Notes: generated by a model not told the origin, from the sequence alone. 64,000 nt of DNA from an uncultured Hyphomicrobiales bacterium (GCA_903861645.1 CAIOVE010000052.1:21076-85075); one strand, 5' to 3'; numbered from the stretch's first letter, positions 12,758 to 22,320 are shown. Numbers and translations are program-made.

Positions 12758-13810
12758 GTGTCGTCGATACGAACCATGCGCGCCGTCGGGCTCGCCCTGA
12801 CGGCGGTATTCGCCGCCGCGCCCGCCCGCGCCGCCGAGGATGTCGAGGCCGCTTTCAAGGGCAAGACGATCAATTTCATCGTCGCGCTGGCGGCGGGCGG
12901 CGGCTACGACCAGTACGCGCGCACGCTCGCCAAGCATCTCGAGCGGCACATTCCCGGCAAGCCGAGCGTCGTCGTCCAGAACATGACGGGCGCGGCGGGC
13001 ATGCGCGCCACCAACTGGCTCTACACGATCGCCCCGCGCGACGGACTGACGATTGGCATCACCCAGCGCTCGGTTCTGGTGGAGCCGCTCTACGGCACGA
13101 AGGAAGCGACGTTCGACCCGACGAAGTTTTCGTGGATTTCGAGCCTCAACGACGAGGCCTTCATCGCGGTGACGTGGAAGGGCCGCGGGCTCGACAGCAT
13201 CAGGGACGCGCAGGAGCGCGAATTCGCCGTGGCGGCGGATGGCCCGGCCTCCGACGACTACATCTGGCCCGCCATACTCAACGCGACAATCGGTACGAAG
13301 TTCAAGATCGTGTCGGGTTACACAGGCAAGGCCGAGGAGCGCCTGTCGACGCGGCGCGGCGAGACAAACGGCCTGATCGGCTGGAGCTGGGCGGCGTTGC
13401 AGGCCAGCGAATGGGACGATTACAAGGCTGGCAACTGGCGCATCATCGCGCATCTCGGCAAGGGCCATCACCCGGATTTCGACGCGCCGTCGATCTACGA
13501 CTACGCCGTCACGCAAGAGGCGCGCGACATCTTCGATTTTCTCGACGCCACCCTGTCGCTGGGCCGGCCGGTCTTCGCGCCGCCGGGCATTCCGAAGGAC
13601 CGCGAGGCGGCGCTGCGCGCCGCCTTCGACGAGACCTTGAAGGATCCAGCCTTCCTCGCCGACGCGGAAAAGCAGAAGCTCGACATCAGCCCTGCGACCG
13701 GCGAGGCCCTCGCCGAGCGCGTCGCGCGGCTCTATCGCACGCCGCCGGAAGTGGTCGAGCGCGCTCAAGCCATTCGAAAACAGGCGATATCGGGCGCCGG
13801 TAAACCCTGA
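12758..13810 (+). CDS. Bug-type tripartite tricarboxylate transporter binding protein (1)
   Basis: Predicted periplasmic solute-binding protein with a Sec signal (ALTAVFAAAPARAAEDVE). It has the long-form Bug features: GKTINFIVALAAGGGYDQYAR, then HIPGKPSVVVQNMTGAAGMRATNW. Such proteins bind carboxylates in a cleft between two lobes and deliver them to TctAB-type permeases. None is encoded in this window. The start is GTG at 12758, with an ATG at 12776 also possible. It leads a five-gene plus-strand run (to 18443) with a TauD-like dioxygenase, a rhodanese, a UbiD-type decarboxylase and a second Bug protein, suggesting a shared substrate. Confidence 0.88.
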   Translation: MSSIRTMRAVGLALTAVFAAAPARAAEDVEAAFKGKTINFIVALAAGGGYDQYARTLAKHLERHIPGKPSVVVQNMTGAAGMRATNWLYTIAPRDGLTIGITQRSVLVEPLYGTKEATFDPTKFSWISSLNDEAFIAVTWKGRGLDSIRDAQEREFAVAADGPASDDYIWPAILNATIGTKFKIVSGYTGKAEERLSTRRGETNGLIGWSWAALQASEWDDYKAGNWRIIAHLGKGHHPDFDAPSIYDYAVTQEARDIFDFLDATLSLGRPVFAPPGIPKDREAALRAAFDETLKDPAFLADAEKQKLDISPATGEALAERVARLYRTPPEVVERAQAIRKQAISGAGKP

Positions 13811-13890
13811 CCCAACCCGACTTGACGGGGCGCCCGCGCTCGGTCAATTTCCGCCACCGCCCCAATGCCCTCCAAGAAAGGCGCCGGCAC

Positions 13891-14766
13891 ATGTCATCGG
13901 CAAATACTCCCATCCGCATCGTCGCCACCACCGCCATGCCCGCCGGCGTGCGCGTCTCGCAGCTGCAACCCGCCGTCGGGTCGATAATTTCCGGCTTCCG
14001 TTTCGACGGCAAGCCGTTGAGCGACGACTTCCGCGCGGCCCTTCGCGACGTGCTGCACAACCGCGGCCTCGTCATTTTCGAGCCGGGCACGGTGACGGCG
14101 GAAAACTTCACGGCCTTCGCGGGCTTCCTCGGCGAGTTCTTCCACTACGCCGGCCCGCACACGCCGCGCGCGCCGGAAAACCCCGACGCCACGATGATCG
14201 ATTCCACCAAGGACAAGCATCTGCGCAATCACATCTGGCACGCCGACGGCGGTTTCCGCCCGGACGCGCCGGCCTTCACGGCGCTCTTCGCCCAGCAATT
14301 GCCGGACTTCGGCGGCGACACGATCTTCAGCAACGCCGCGTGGGTCTACGAACAGCTCGATCCGCTTTTCGCCGCCTATCTGGAATCGCTGACCGTCATC
14401 CAGTCGGCCGACGCGACCGGTCACATCACCGACCGTTATCTCGATCCGGAAGCCGCCGCGCAGGCGCGTCAGAAAATGCCGCCCTTCGAGATGCCGCTCG
14501 TGCGCGTGCATCCGGTGACGGGTCGCAAGTGGATTGGCGTGAATGAGTCCTACACCAACTACATCAAGGGCGTCAGCCGCATCATCAGCCAGAACATTCT
14601 CGGCATCCTGTTCGACATGATCAAGTCGCCGGAGGCCACCGTGCGCTACTCGTGGTCGCGCGGCGCGCTGGCGATCTGGGACAACCGCGTCGTCCAGCAC
14701 AAGGGCATCAAGGATTACGCGGGCGGCGGACGGCGCGTGCTGTATCGCGCCACGATGACCGCCTGA
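13891..14766 (+). CDS. TauD/TfdA-type 2-oxoglutarate-dependent dioxygenase
   Basis: Predicted Fe(II)/2-oxoglutarate dioxygenase of 291 residues. The iron triad is visible: HxD in NHIWHADGGF and the distal His in WDNRVVQHKG. The arginine that binds 2-oxoglutarate follows in RRVLYRATM. Family members hydroxylate taurine, 2,4-D, alkyl sulfates and other small acids, releasing a product by hydroxylation. I use the ATG at 13891; an upstream TTG at 13822 adds 23 basic residues unlike the family. The next gene starts 14 bases after the stop. Confidence 0.9.
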   Translation: MSSANTPIRIVATTAMPAGVRVSQLQPAVGSIISGFRFDGKPLSDDFRAALRDVLHNRGLVIFEPGTVTAENFTAFAGFLGEFFHYAGPHTPRAPENPDATMIDSTKDKHLRNHIWHADGGFRPDAPAFTALFAQQLPDFGGDTIFSNAAWVYEQLDPLFAAYLESLTVIQSADATGHITDRYLDPEAAAQARQKMPPFEMPLVRVHPVTGRKWIGVNESYTNYIKGVSRIISQNILGILFDMIKSPEATVRYSWSRGALAIWDNRVVQHKGIKDYAGGGRRVLYRATMTA

Positions 14767-14780
14767 GCGGAGACGCGGAC

Positions 14781-15623
14781 GTGAGCGTGGAACGATCGCG
14801 GGTTCTTGTCGCCGTCGAGGAACTCATTGGATTGTTGACGGCGGGCGCGCCGGTCGTTCTGCTCGACGTGCTCGACGAGCCGGGCGCGGCGCCGGTGGAT
14901 CGACCGAGGATTCCCGGCGCCCTCTCCGTTCATCTCTCGACGGATTTTTCTGGCAAGCCGTCGCCGTTGGCGGGCAAGCGTCCATTGCCCGAGATCGCGG
15001 CGCTCGAAACAAGCGCGCGGCGCTGGGGCGTCAACCCCGACACGCCTGTCGTGGTGTACGACAACAACGGCGGCGCGCAGGCCTCGCGCGCCTGGTGGAC
15101 GCTGCGCTGGGCTGGCTTCGAAAATGTTCGCATTCTCGATGGCGGAATGGGCGCCTGGACGGCCACTGGCCGGGATGTCGCGCATCATCATCAGGTTGAA
15201 GCCCCCGTCGCGGGGAGCGTCACGCTGAGCGCGGGCAACATGCCCGTGATCGAGGCGGATGACGCCGCGCGACTGGCGCGCGAGGCGGTGCTGCTCGACG
15301 CGCGCGGACGCGCCGCCTATGTCGGCGAGCCCGGCAAGGCGGCGACAGGTCATATTCCCGGCGCCCATAGCGCGCCGGCGACAGCGACCGTTGGCCCGGA
15401 CGGCGCCTTCAAGCCCCACGAAGCCCTGCGCGCGCACTTCGCCGCCCTTGGCGCCGACGGCTCCACGGAAATCGGCGTCTATTGCGGCAGCGGCAACGCG
15501 GCGGCCCATGCGATCGCCGCGCTGGCCGCGGCGGGTCTTCCCGCATCGCTTTATGTCGGCTCATGGTCGGCGTGGAGCGCCGATCCCTCGCGGCCCGTCG
15601 CCCAGGGGCCGGAACGCGGCTGA
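14781..15623 (+). CDS. Two-domain rhodanese-type sulfurtransferase
   Basis: Tandem rhodanese protein of 280 residues, resembling thiosulfate or 3-mercaptopyruvate sulfurtransferases. The first, inactive-type domain holds TPVVVYDNNGGAQASRAWWTLRWAG; the second holds the catalytic Cys in GVYCGSGNAAAHAIAAL, and DARGRAAYVGE. The start is GTG at 14781 with GCGGAGA before it; longer frames run back into the dioxygenase gene and are rejected. Its short 14-base distance to the dioxygenase suggests co-transcription. Together with a TauD-like enzyme this could hint at a sulfur-containing substrate, but that is inference. Confidence 0.88.
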   Translation: MSVERSRVLVAVEELIGLLTAGAPVVLLDVLDEPGAAPVDRPRIPGALSVHLSTDFSGKPSPLAGKRPLPEIAALETSARRWGVNPDTPVVVYDNNGGAQASRAWWTLRWAGFENVRILDGGMGAWTATGRDVAHHHQVEAPVAGSVTLSAGNMPVIEADDAARLAREAVLLDARGRAAYVGEPGKAATGHIPGAHSAPATATVGPDGAFKPHEALRAHFAALGADGSTEIGVYCGSGNAAAHAIAALAAAGLPASLYVGSWSAWSADPSRPVAQGPERG

Positions 15624-15731
15624 CGCGGGCGGTTTCAGGTCACGGCGCGCGGGAATGGCGCGCGGCCCGTCGAAGGCCGCCGTCGGACAGCGAGCGCGCG
15701 CATTGCCATTCTCGAAGAGCGAACCATCATC

Positions 15732-17366
15732 ATGACGAACAACGCCGTGGACCACGCCCCCGTCGATCTGCGCGAACACCTCGCGCGGCTGGAAGCGCGC
15801 GGCTTGCTGACGCGCATCGACGTTCCGATCAACAAGGACACGCAACTGCATCCGCTCGTGCGCTGGCAATTCACCGGCGGCCTGCCGGAGGAAGCGCGGC
15901 GCGCCTTCATGTTCACCAACGTTCATGGCGCTGACGGGCGCAAGTTCACCTCGCCGGTCGTCGTGGGGGCGCTCGCGGCCTCGCCGGAAATCTACGCCGC
16001 CGGCATGGGCGTCACAGTCGCGGAAATCGGCGATGTCTGGACCCGCGGAATCGCCAACCCGATCGACCCCGTGCATGTCGACGAGGCGCCGTGTCAGGAG
16101 GTCGTCATCACCGGCGACGACTTGCGCAAGCCCGGCGGCGGTCTCGCCTCGCTGCCCATTCCCGTGTCGACGCCCGGCTTTGATTCCGCGCCCTATTTCA
16201 CCGCGACGCTGTGCGTGACCAAGGATCCGGAGACGGGCGTGCGCAACATGGGCACCTACCGCGCCGGACTCAAGGCGACCGACCGGCTGTGCGTTCGCAT
16301 GGCGACGCGCCTGACCGGCGCGGGCGGCTATCAGCACTGGCTGAAATACAAGGAACTCGGCCAGCCCATGCCGATCGCCATCGTCGTCGGCGCATCGCCC
16401 ATCGTGCAATACACCGGGCCGCAGAAGCTCGCGATCGATCTCGACGAAATGGCGGTCGCGGGCGGTCTGGCGGGCGTCGCCGTGCGCACCTGCCGCGCTC
16501 GGACCGTTGATCTCGAGGTTCCCGCCGACGCCGAGATCGTCGTCGAGGGATTGATCGACACGGAACTCGTCGAGCCGGAAGGCCCCTTCGGCGAAAGCCA
16601 CGGCTATATCGCGCTCGAGGAATTCAACATGTCCATGCGGGTGACGGCCATCACCCACCGGCGCGATCCCATTCTGGTGTCGATCGTCAGTCAGGTGACG
16701 CCGAGCGAATCCAGCGTGATGAAGAAGGTCGCCTACGAGCCGCTCTATCTCCAGCATCTGAAAAAGACGCTGAACGTGAAGGGCCTGACCGGCGTCGTCA
16801 TGCACGAGCCGCTGTCGAACCTGCGGCCGATCATCTTCCTGCAATTCGCGCGCAATTCGATTCAGTCCGAGGTCTGGCGCGGATTGCAGGGCGCCTCCAC
16901 CCTGCAGGCGCAGTGCGGCAAGATCGTCATCGCCGTCACCGACGACGTCGATCCACGCAACGCCGACGCGGTGTTCTGGTCGATGGCCTATCGCTCCAAT
17001 CCGATCGAGGATTTGCTGGTGGTGCCGTATCGCTCGCGCAGCCACGGCCCCAAGACCGAGGGCGGCGCGGCGAATTCCACGCTGCTGATCGACGCGACGG
17101 CCAAGAGCCTGATGCCGCCGCTGGCCCTGCCTGCGCGCAAATACATGGACGAGGCGCGCGCGATCTGGGAACGGATCGGCCTGCCGTCGTTGAGCCCGCG
17201 CGCGCCCTGGCATGGCGTGCATCTGGGCGACTGGGACGATCGTTGGGAGCGTTTCGCCGAGGCCGCGGCCGCGGGCGAATGGGAACGCAACGGCGAGAAC
17301 TCCTACCAGCGTCGCCGCCCGAACGTGGCGCCGGAGACGCCAGTCCGCCGCGTCGAGCGGGATTGA
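15732..17366 (+). CDS. UbiD-family decarboxylase
   Basis: Member of the UbiD family of prenylated-FMN-dependent (de)carboxylases acting on aromatic or alpha,beta-unsaturated acids. Visible family stretches: FTNVHGADGRKF, a central EGPFGESHGYIALEE with the catalytic Glu region, and VDPRNADAVFWSMAYRSNP. Length 544 is in the usual range. No ubiX homologue, which makes the prFMN cofactor, is in the window, so it must be supplied from elsewhere. It is flanked by binding-protein genes, so it probably acts on an imported aromatic acid. Confidence 0.92.
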   Translation: MTNNAVDHAPVDLREHLARLEARGLLTRIDVPINKDTQLHPLVRWQFTGGLPEEARRAFMFTNVHGADGRKFTSPVVVGALAASPEIYAAGMGVTVAEIGDVWTRGIANPIDPVHVDEAPCQEVVITGDDLRKPGGGLASLPIPVSTPGFDSAPYFTATLCVTKDPETGVRNMGTYRAGLKATDRLCVRMATRLTGAGGYQHWLKYKELGQPMPIAIVVGASPIVQYTGPQKLAIDLDEMAVAGGLAGVAVRTCRARTVDLEVPADAEIVVEGLIDTELVEPEGPFGESHGYIALEEFNMSMRVTAITHRRDPILVSIVSQVTPSESSVMKKVAYEPLYLQHLKKTLNVKGLTGVVMHEPLSNLRPIIFLQFARNSIQSEVWRGLQGASTLQAQCGKIVIAVTDDVDPRNADAVFWSMAYRSNPIEDLLVVPYRSRSHGPKTEGGAANSTLLIDATAKSLMPPLALPARKYMDEARAIWERIGLPSLSPRAPWHGVHLGDWDDRWERFAEAAAAGEWERNGENSYQRRRPNVAPETPVRRVERD

Positions 17367-17396
17367 TCGCGTCCGCGCGGAACGGTGGAGCAAACA

Positions 17397-18443
17397 ATGG
17401 CGCGCGCCAGCAAACCCATCAGCCGCCGCGCCGCGCTCGCGGGTTCGTTGCCGCTGATCCTCGGCGGCGTTGGCCAACGCGCGCGCGCGCAAGGGCTCGA
17501 TGATCCCGGCAAGAGCATCACGCTGCTCGTGAGCCACGCGGCGGGCGGCGGCTATGACGCCTATGCGCGGCTTTACGCCCGCCATGTCGGGCGATTTCTG
17601 CCGGGGCGGCCAACGGTGGTGGTGCGCAACATGCCAGGCGCGGCCGGCATCGTGATGACGAATTTCGTCGCCACGCAGGCGCCACGCAATGGCTCCGTCA
17701 TCGCGCTTGGACCCGGCAGCGTCGCGACGGCGGCGCTTTTTGGGTCGCAGGGCGCGCGCTACGACGCGCGCGAACTCGGCTGGATCGGCAGCCTGAACAA
17801 TGACGTTTCCGTCGTCGTCAGCCGCTCGGATTCGCCCGTCGTCACGCTCGCCGATCTCTTTGCGAAAGACCTCGTCGTGGGCGGCGCCGGCGCGTCCGAC
17901 AACAGCGTGATCCACGCGACCATCCTGTCGCGGATGTTCGGCGCGCGGCTGAAGCTCGTGGCCGGCTACAACGGCAGCGGCGACACCGTGCTGGCGCTCG
18001 ATCGCGGCGAGGTGCAGGGCATAGCGGGCTGGAATTATTCATCCATCACCACGATGAAGCCGGAATGGATTCGCGACCGCAAGATCAACATCCTGTTGCA
18101 GATGTCGCTGACCCATCATCCCCAACTGCCGGATACGCCGACCGTTCTCGACCTCGCGCGCGACGACCGGCAGCGTGAAATCCTGCGGCTGATCTTCGCG
18201 CAAAGCCAGATGGGACGCGTGCTGCTGGCGCCGCCCGGTTTGCCAAGGGCGCAAATCGACGCGCAGCGCTCGGCTTTCGATCAGGCGCTGAAGGATCCGG
18301 AATTCCTCGCCGACGTGCAACGCGCGCGCCTTGAAATCAGCGGCCCCATGTCGGGCGCGGAAGTCGAGGTATTGATCGCCGATCTTTATCGCGCCGCGCC
18401 CGATCGCATCAAGGAAGCCGCGGCCATCATCGAGCCGAAATAG
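17397..18443 (+). CDS. Bug-type binding protein (2), Tat-type signal
   Basis: Second long-form Bug-like periplasmic binding protein of the run. Its N-terminus has a twin-arginine pattern (ISRRAALAGSLPLILGG), so export by Tat rather than Sec is likely, unlike the other four copies. The core matches copy 1: LVSHAAGGGYDAYARLYARHVG, then NMPGAAGIVMTNFVA. I start at the ATG at 17397, seven bases after GTGGAG; the in-frame GTG at 17385 overlaps that ribosome site. Thirty bases follow the UbiD stop, so it is probably in the same transcript. The ligand is unknown. Confidence 0.88.
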   Translation: MARASKPISRRAALAGSLPLILGGVGQRARAQGLDDPGKSITLLVSHAAGGGYDAYARLYARHVGRFLPGRPTVVVRNMPGAAGIVMTNFVATQAPRNGSVIALGPGSVATAALFGSQGARYDARELGWIGSLNNDVSVVVSRSDSPVVTLADLFAKDLVVGGAGASDNSVIHATILSRMFGARLKLVAGYNGSGDTVLALDRGEVQGIAGWNYSSITTMKPEWIRDRKINILLQMSLTHHPQLPDTPTVLDLARDDRQREILRLIFAQSQMGRVLLAPPGLPRAQIDAQRSAFDQALKDPEFLADVQRARLEISGPMSGAEVEVLIADLYRAAPDRIKEAAAIIEPK

Positions 18444-18465
18444 GCGGTGGCCCGGATCGGGCGCG

Positions 18466-19437
18466 TCAGTTCTGATCGATCTCGATATGGCGCTCGCGCA
18501 CGACCCGGCCCCATTTGGCCATGTCGTCGGCGATGATGTCGCGCGTTTCCGACGAGCGGCCATCGCCGGGAACCATGCGAAACGTCTCAAGGCGAGCGCG
18601 ATAATCGCCGTCGCGCATGACCGCCGCGATATCGGTTTCAAGCTTCGCCAGAATATCCGCGGGCGTGCCCTTGGGCGCGAACACGCCGATCCACGCGCGC
18701 CCCTCGTATCCGGGAACGCCCGCCTCGCGCATCGTGGGCACGTCCGGCATGAGCGCGGACCGCGTCGCCGAGGTCACGGCGAGCGCCTTGACGCTCGGCG
18801 ATTGCAAGGCGGGATTGGCCGTGCCGAGGTCGGCGATCATCATGTTCGCGTCGCCCGCGATGACGGCGTTGATGGCCGGCGCGCCGCCATTGTAGGGCAC
18901 GCTCAGAATGTCGACGTCGGCGATTGATTTCAGCAATTCCAGATAAAGCAACGAGTTCGTGCCACCGGAGGCGTTGGTCAATTTTCCGGGATTTCGCTTC
19001 GCCGCGTCGATGAAGCCGCGAACGTCGGGCACGCCGGTCTTGACGTTCGTCAGGAACACCTCGGGCGCGGTGGCGATCAACGGCAAGGGCTCGAAGTCCC
19101 GTTGCGGGTGATAGGGCAGTTTCGCGTAAACCACCGCGTTCATCGACAGCGCGCCGTCATGGGCGACGAGCAGCGTGTAGCCATCGGCGGGGGCCTTGGC
19201 GACGGCGTCCGCGCCGATGCGCATGGACGCGCCGGGCCGGTTCTCCACCATGACGTTTTGTCCCCACGCCTGTTGCAGCTTGTTGGCGAGGATACGGGCC
19301 GTCGCGTCGATGGAGCCGCCCGGCGGCGTCGGCACGACAAGGCGCACCTGACGCGTCGGCCATGGCTCGGCGTGGACGGACGCTGGCGCGCAAGCCAGAA
19401 TGATCGCCGCGAAGGCAATAAGACGAATCCGCGTCAT
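18466..19437 (-). CDS. Bug-type tripartite tricarboxylate transporter binding protein (3)
   Basis: Classical short-form Bug protein: a Sec signal (LIAFAAIILACAPASVHA), then WPTRQVRLVVPTPPGGSIDATAR, VENRPGASMRIGADAVAKAPADGYTLL split over two strands, and PDVPTMREAGVPGYEGRAW. It is a periplasmic carboxylate-binding protein with no partner permease in the window. I start at 19437 (ATG, GGGGAGG upstream). It runs convergent to copy 2 with only 22 bases between stops, and is co-directional with copy 4 and the amidohydrolase upstream, which probably form one transcript. Confidence 0.9.
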   Translation of the reverse strand: MTRIRLIAFAAIILACAPASVHAEPWPTRQVRLVVPTPPGGSIDATARILANKLQQAWGQNVMVENRPGASMRIGADAVAKAPADGYTLLVAHDGALSMNAVVYAKLPYHPQRDFEPLPLIATAPEVFLTNVKTGVPDVRGFIDAAKRNPGKLTNASGGTNSLLYLELLKSIADVDILSVPYNGGAPAINAVIAGDANMMIADLGTANPALQSPSVKALAVTSATRSALMPDVPTMREAGVPGYEGRAWIGVFAPKGTPADILAKLETDIAAVMRDGDYRARLETFRMVPGDGRSSETRDIIADDMAKWGRVVRERHIEIDQN

Positions 19438-19500
19438 GATCAGGTCGCCTCCCCAAAAACGCTGGTTTGACGCGACACACCGTCGTGGCGCGCGATCCAT

Positions 19501-20463
19501 TCAGTCGCCGGCTATGCCCGCCGCGCCAACAATCCGCTTCATCGAGGCGTAATTGTCGGTCAGCAATTCCGTGAAGGCGGCGGAGGACATGGGCCGCGGC
19601 TCGATGCCCTGCTGGGCGATGCTCTCGGCGACCCGTGGAATGGCGATCGTTCGCGCCACGGCGTCGTTCAGGCGTTGCGTGACGTCGGCGGGCATTTTCG
19701 CCGGACCGAGCAGGCCAAACCAGGACGTGAACTCGAAGCCCGGCAGTCCGCTCTCGTCCACGGTGGGAACGTCGCGAAAAGTCGGAATACGTTGTTTCGA
19801 CACGACCGCCAGCAGGCGGATGGCGGGATTGGCGACAAAGGCCTGCGAGCCGAGCGTCGGCACGATGAGGGCCTCGGTGTCGCCGCCAATCAGACTGTTC
19901 AGCGCCTCGGCCGTGCTCTTGAACGGCACGTGCACGACGTTGATTTGCGCGCGCGTGGCGAAATAGGCCATGGCCAGATGGGTCGCGCTGCCCACGCCAG
20001 CCGAGGCATAGTTCAGTTTGCCGGATCTGGTCTTCGCGTAGGCGATGAATTCCGCGACCGACCTGGCGGGAATTTTCGCGTTGACGAGAAAAATATACGC
20101 GCCCGTGCCGACATGGGCGACCGCGGTGAAATCGTTCACGGGATCGAAGGGCGCCTTGCGGTCGAGCGCGGCGCTGATCGTGTGGCTGGACGCCGCCATC
20201 AGCAGGGTCGAGCCATCCGGCTTCGAACGCGCGACATCGGACGCGCCAAGGGCGCCGCCCGCGCCGGCCCTGTTTTCAACCACGAACGTCGCGCCGAGCT
20301 GAGCGCCAAGCTCGGGAGCGATGACGCGTGCCAGAACATCCTGACCGCCGCCCGCGGCGAAGGGCACCACGATTTTCGCGATCGTCGACTGCGCGCGCGC
20401 GGTGGGCATTGGCGCGGTGAACATCAGTAACGCGCCCGCGAGCGCCGCCATCCATGTTTTCAT
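19501..20463 (-). CDS. Bug-type tripartite tricarboxylate transporter binding protein (4)
   Basis: Periplasmic Bug protein with a Sec signal ending PTARAQ. Family motifs: IVVPFAAGGGQDVLARVIA, VENRAGAGGALGASDVARSKPDG, and VPTVDESGLPGFEFTSWFGLLGPA. The ATG at 20463 lies after AGGGTGGAAACA; a GTG three codons earlier is part of that site. It sits 48 bases downstream of the amidohydrolase gene and 63 bases upstream of copy 3. Two adjacent but clearly diverged Bug genes suggest different ligands rather than a recent duplication. Confidence 0.9.
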   Translation of the reverse strand: MKTWMAALAGALLMFTAPMPTARAQSTIAKIVVPFAAGGGQDVLARVIAPELGAQLGATFVVENRAGAGGALGASDVARSKPDGSTLLMAASSHTISAALDRKAPFDPVNDFTAVAHVGTGAYIFLVNAKIPARSVAEFIAYAKTRSGKLNYASAGVGSATHLAMAYFATRAQINVVHVPFKSTAEALNSLIGGDTEALIVPTLGSQAFVANPAIRLLAVVSKQRIPTFRDVPTVDESGLPGFEFTSWFGLLGPAKMPADVTQRLNDAVARTIAIPRVAESIAQQGIEPRPMSSAAFTELLTDNYASMKRIVGAAGIAGD

Positions 20464-20511
20464 TGTTTCCACCCTTGTCGATCTTGTCTCGAAAGTCCGG
20501 TCGCCGGCGCG

Positions 20512-21366
20512 TCAGCGCGCCAGCGAAGGGTAAAGCCGCTCCGCCGTGCGACGGAAAATCCAGTCCCGTTCTTCCGCCGTCAGGAACGCCAGCGCCCGCT
20601 TGCTCTCGGAGACAATTTCGGAAAGCGACGCGCCCGACGTCGGGAAGTTCGAGCCCCAGGCGATGCGCGACGCGCCGAAAACGTCGACGACCTTGCGGAA
20701 AAAGGGCTCGAACGGGCCGCCGCCCTCCGCGATCATACGGACGTTGCGAATGGTCGCCTTGAGGTAAAGGTTGGGGTAGGCCGCCAGATCGAACAAGGAC
20801 TGGGCCGCCGCGTAGGGCGCGCCATCGCGCGCGTCGGGCGAGCCCAGATGATCGAGAATGATGGTCGCGTCGGGGAAGCGCGCGAGCAGCACGCGCAATT
20901 GATCCACCGCCTTCATGTGCATCTGCACGCAGACGGGAATGCGCAGATCCCGCGCGCGCTCCCACGCGGGGAACGTGCGCGGATCGTCAAGCCAGCCAGC
21001 CTGTTCGGGCATGGTGCTGCCGGTCGTGAAAAGGCGCAGGCCGGACAAGCCCTTGTCCACCCATTCGGAAACGCGCTCCGGCGCGTCCTTTCGCAGCACG
21101 TCGACGGAAAATACACCGGCGAAACGGTCGGGATGGGCGCGCACGGCGTCAACAACCAGCGAATTGTCGTAGCCGTAGCACGTGGAGGCGTGCACGAGCG
21201 CGCAGCGCGCGACGCCGGCCTCGTCCATCGCCTCGATCATCCGCTCCGGCGTCACCGGTCGATCACGCGCCCAGTCCGACAGGATGCCGCCAAGCGGCGA
21301 CCGCGGATAGCGCGCTTCGTCCGGCGAAATGACGTGCGGATGGATATCAATAATGGTGTCCGCCAT
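20512..21366 (-). CDS. Amidohydrolase 2 (TIM-barrel) family hydrolase
   Basis: Predicted cytosolic metal-dependent hydrolase or decarboxylase of the amidohydrolase-2 group (ACMSD, LigI and lactonase relatives). Visible: the HxH metal motif in IDIHPHVIS, MHMKAVDQL, ILDHLGSPD, and the late WGSNFP. The last motif replaces the common Asp of GSD with Asn, a variant known in the lactonase-like branch. Start ambiguous between ATG 21366 and GTG 21375. It is the first gene of a minus-strand run with Bug copies 4 and 3, which suggests that these import its substrate. Confidence 0.87.
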   Translation of the reverse strand: MADTIIDIHPHVISPDEARYPRSPLGGILSDWARDRPVTPERMIEAMDEAGVARCALVHASTCYGYDNSLVVDAVRAHPDRFAGVFSVDVLRKDAPERVSEWVDKGLSGLRLFTTGSTMPEQAGWLDDPRTFPAWERARDLRIPVCVQMHMKAVDQLRVLLARFPDATIILDHLGSPDARDGAPYAAAQSLFDLAAYPNLYLKATIRNVRMIAEGGGPFEPFFRKVVDVFGASRIAWGSNFPTSGASLSEIVSESKRALAFLTAEERDWIFRRTAERLYPSLAR

Positions 21367-21584
21367 GCGTGGCACGCTCCCGGAAATCTAAATCCACCGC
21401 CGCGATCAAGCATATCGGCTGTTATTGCCATACATGCGGCGACCGGTCATTTCAATCGACATGCCCGACGCGGGCGACCGCGCGCGGCGGGGTGCAAGTG
21501 GCGGCGGTCGCTGATAATGTTTCGCCACAATCAATGATCGCGGCGCGCGCGGTGGCGCGTCGCCTCTTTTCGAAGCGAGGAAAC

Positions 21585-22292
21585 ATGCGTCCGTCCCATT
21601 CATCGGTAATCGCCGTCGTACTGGGCGCGTGCCTGATCGCCGGCGGCGCGCGAGAAGCCGCGGCGCAGCAAGCCGCCGCCGCGCGCCCGATGACCCGCGA
21701 CGCCTGGCCGGCGGATATTGATCGCAATTCGGGATTCCGCCTGCCGCTGCCAAGGCGCGACGATCTCGATGACGCCGGCAAGGCCGCCTATGATCGATTC
21801 ACGGCGCCGGGCGCGAGCATCGCCGGGCTGCAAGGCCCCAATGGCGTGCAACTCTATAGCCCGCGCATCGCGGGGCAGGTGTCCGCCGTCAATGGCTTCC
21901 TGCGCAGGGATGCCGGCATTTCGCCGCGCTTGCGTGAAATCGCCATTCTGACAACGGCGCGTGAATTCGACAGCCAGTTTGAATGGACCGCGCATGAGCG
22001 CGAGGCGCTCAAGGAAGGCGCGCCGCCCGCGACGATCGAGGCGATCAAGTTCCGCAAGCCGCTGGAAGGACTGGACTCAACCGACGCCCTCGTCATCGAA
22101 CTGGGGCGTCAACTCTGGCGCGACCACAAGGTCTCGTCGGCGACCTTCGCGCGCGGCAAGGAGACGTTCGGGCCCAACAGGCTCGTCAACATCATTCTGT
22201 TGATGGGCAATTACGCGGGCACGGCGGCCTTGCTGACCGCCGTCGACATGCAATTGCACGACGGCGAAACGCCGCTCCTGCCGTTGCCCTAG
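21585..22292 (+). CDS. Secreted carboxymuconolactone decarboxylase-family protein
   Basis: CMD/AhpD-fold protein with a signal peptide (VVLGACLIAGGAREAAAQ), so it is probably periplasmic. The family helix region reads YSPRIAGQVSAVNGFL, then SPRLREIAILTTAREFDSQFEWTAHE. It lacks the CxxC of the peroxidase-type members, so a redox role is unlikely. I start at the ATG at 21585 after GCGAGG; the longer upstream frame is unsupported. The gene points away from the amidohydrolase run, and its 218-base upstream region may hold both promoters. Confidence 0.82.
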   Translation: MRPSHSSVIAVVLGACLIAGGAREAAAQQAAAARPMTRDAWPADIDRNSGFRLPLPRRDDLDDAGKAAYDRFTAPGASIAGLQGPNGVQLYSPRIAGQVSAVNGFLRRDAGISPRLREIAILTTAREFDSQFEWTAHEREALKEGAPPATIEAIKFRKPLEGLDSTDALVIELGRQLWRDHKVSSATFARGKETFGPNRLVNIILLMGNYAGTAALLTAVDMQLHDGETPLLPLP

Positions 22293-22297
22293 GCGCG

Positions 22298-22320
22298 TCG
22301 CGCGGGAGTTGACCGCGCGA
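22298..22320. terminator. Hairpin between convergent genes
   Basis: An 8-bp perfect stem (TCGCGCGG / CCGCGCGA) with a 7-base loop fills the gap between the convergent CMD-like and VOC genes. No T-run follows on either strand, so it is at best a weak shared terminator. Confidence 0.35.

Noticed and set aside
15561..17915. A 784-codon open frame opposite the UbiD-type gene
   Set aside because: Pure shadow of a well-supported gene; no ribosome site, no domains.
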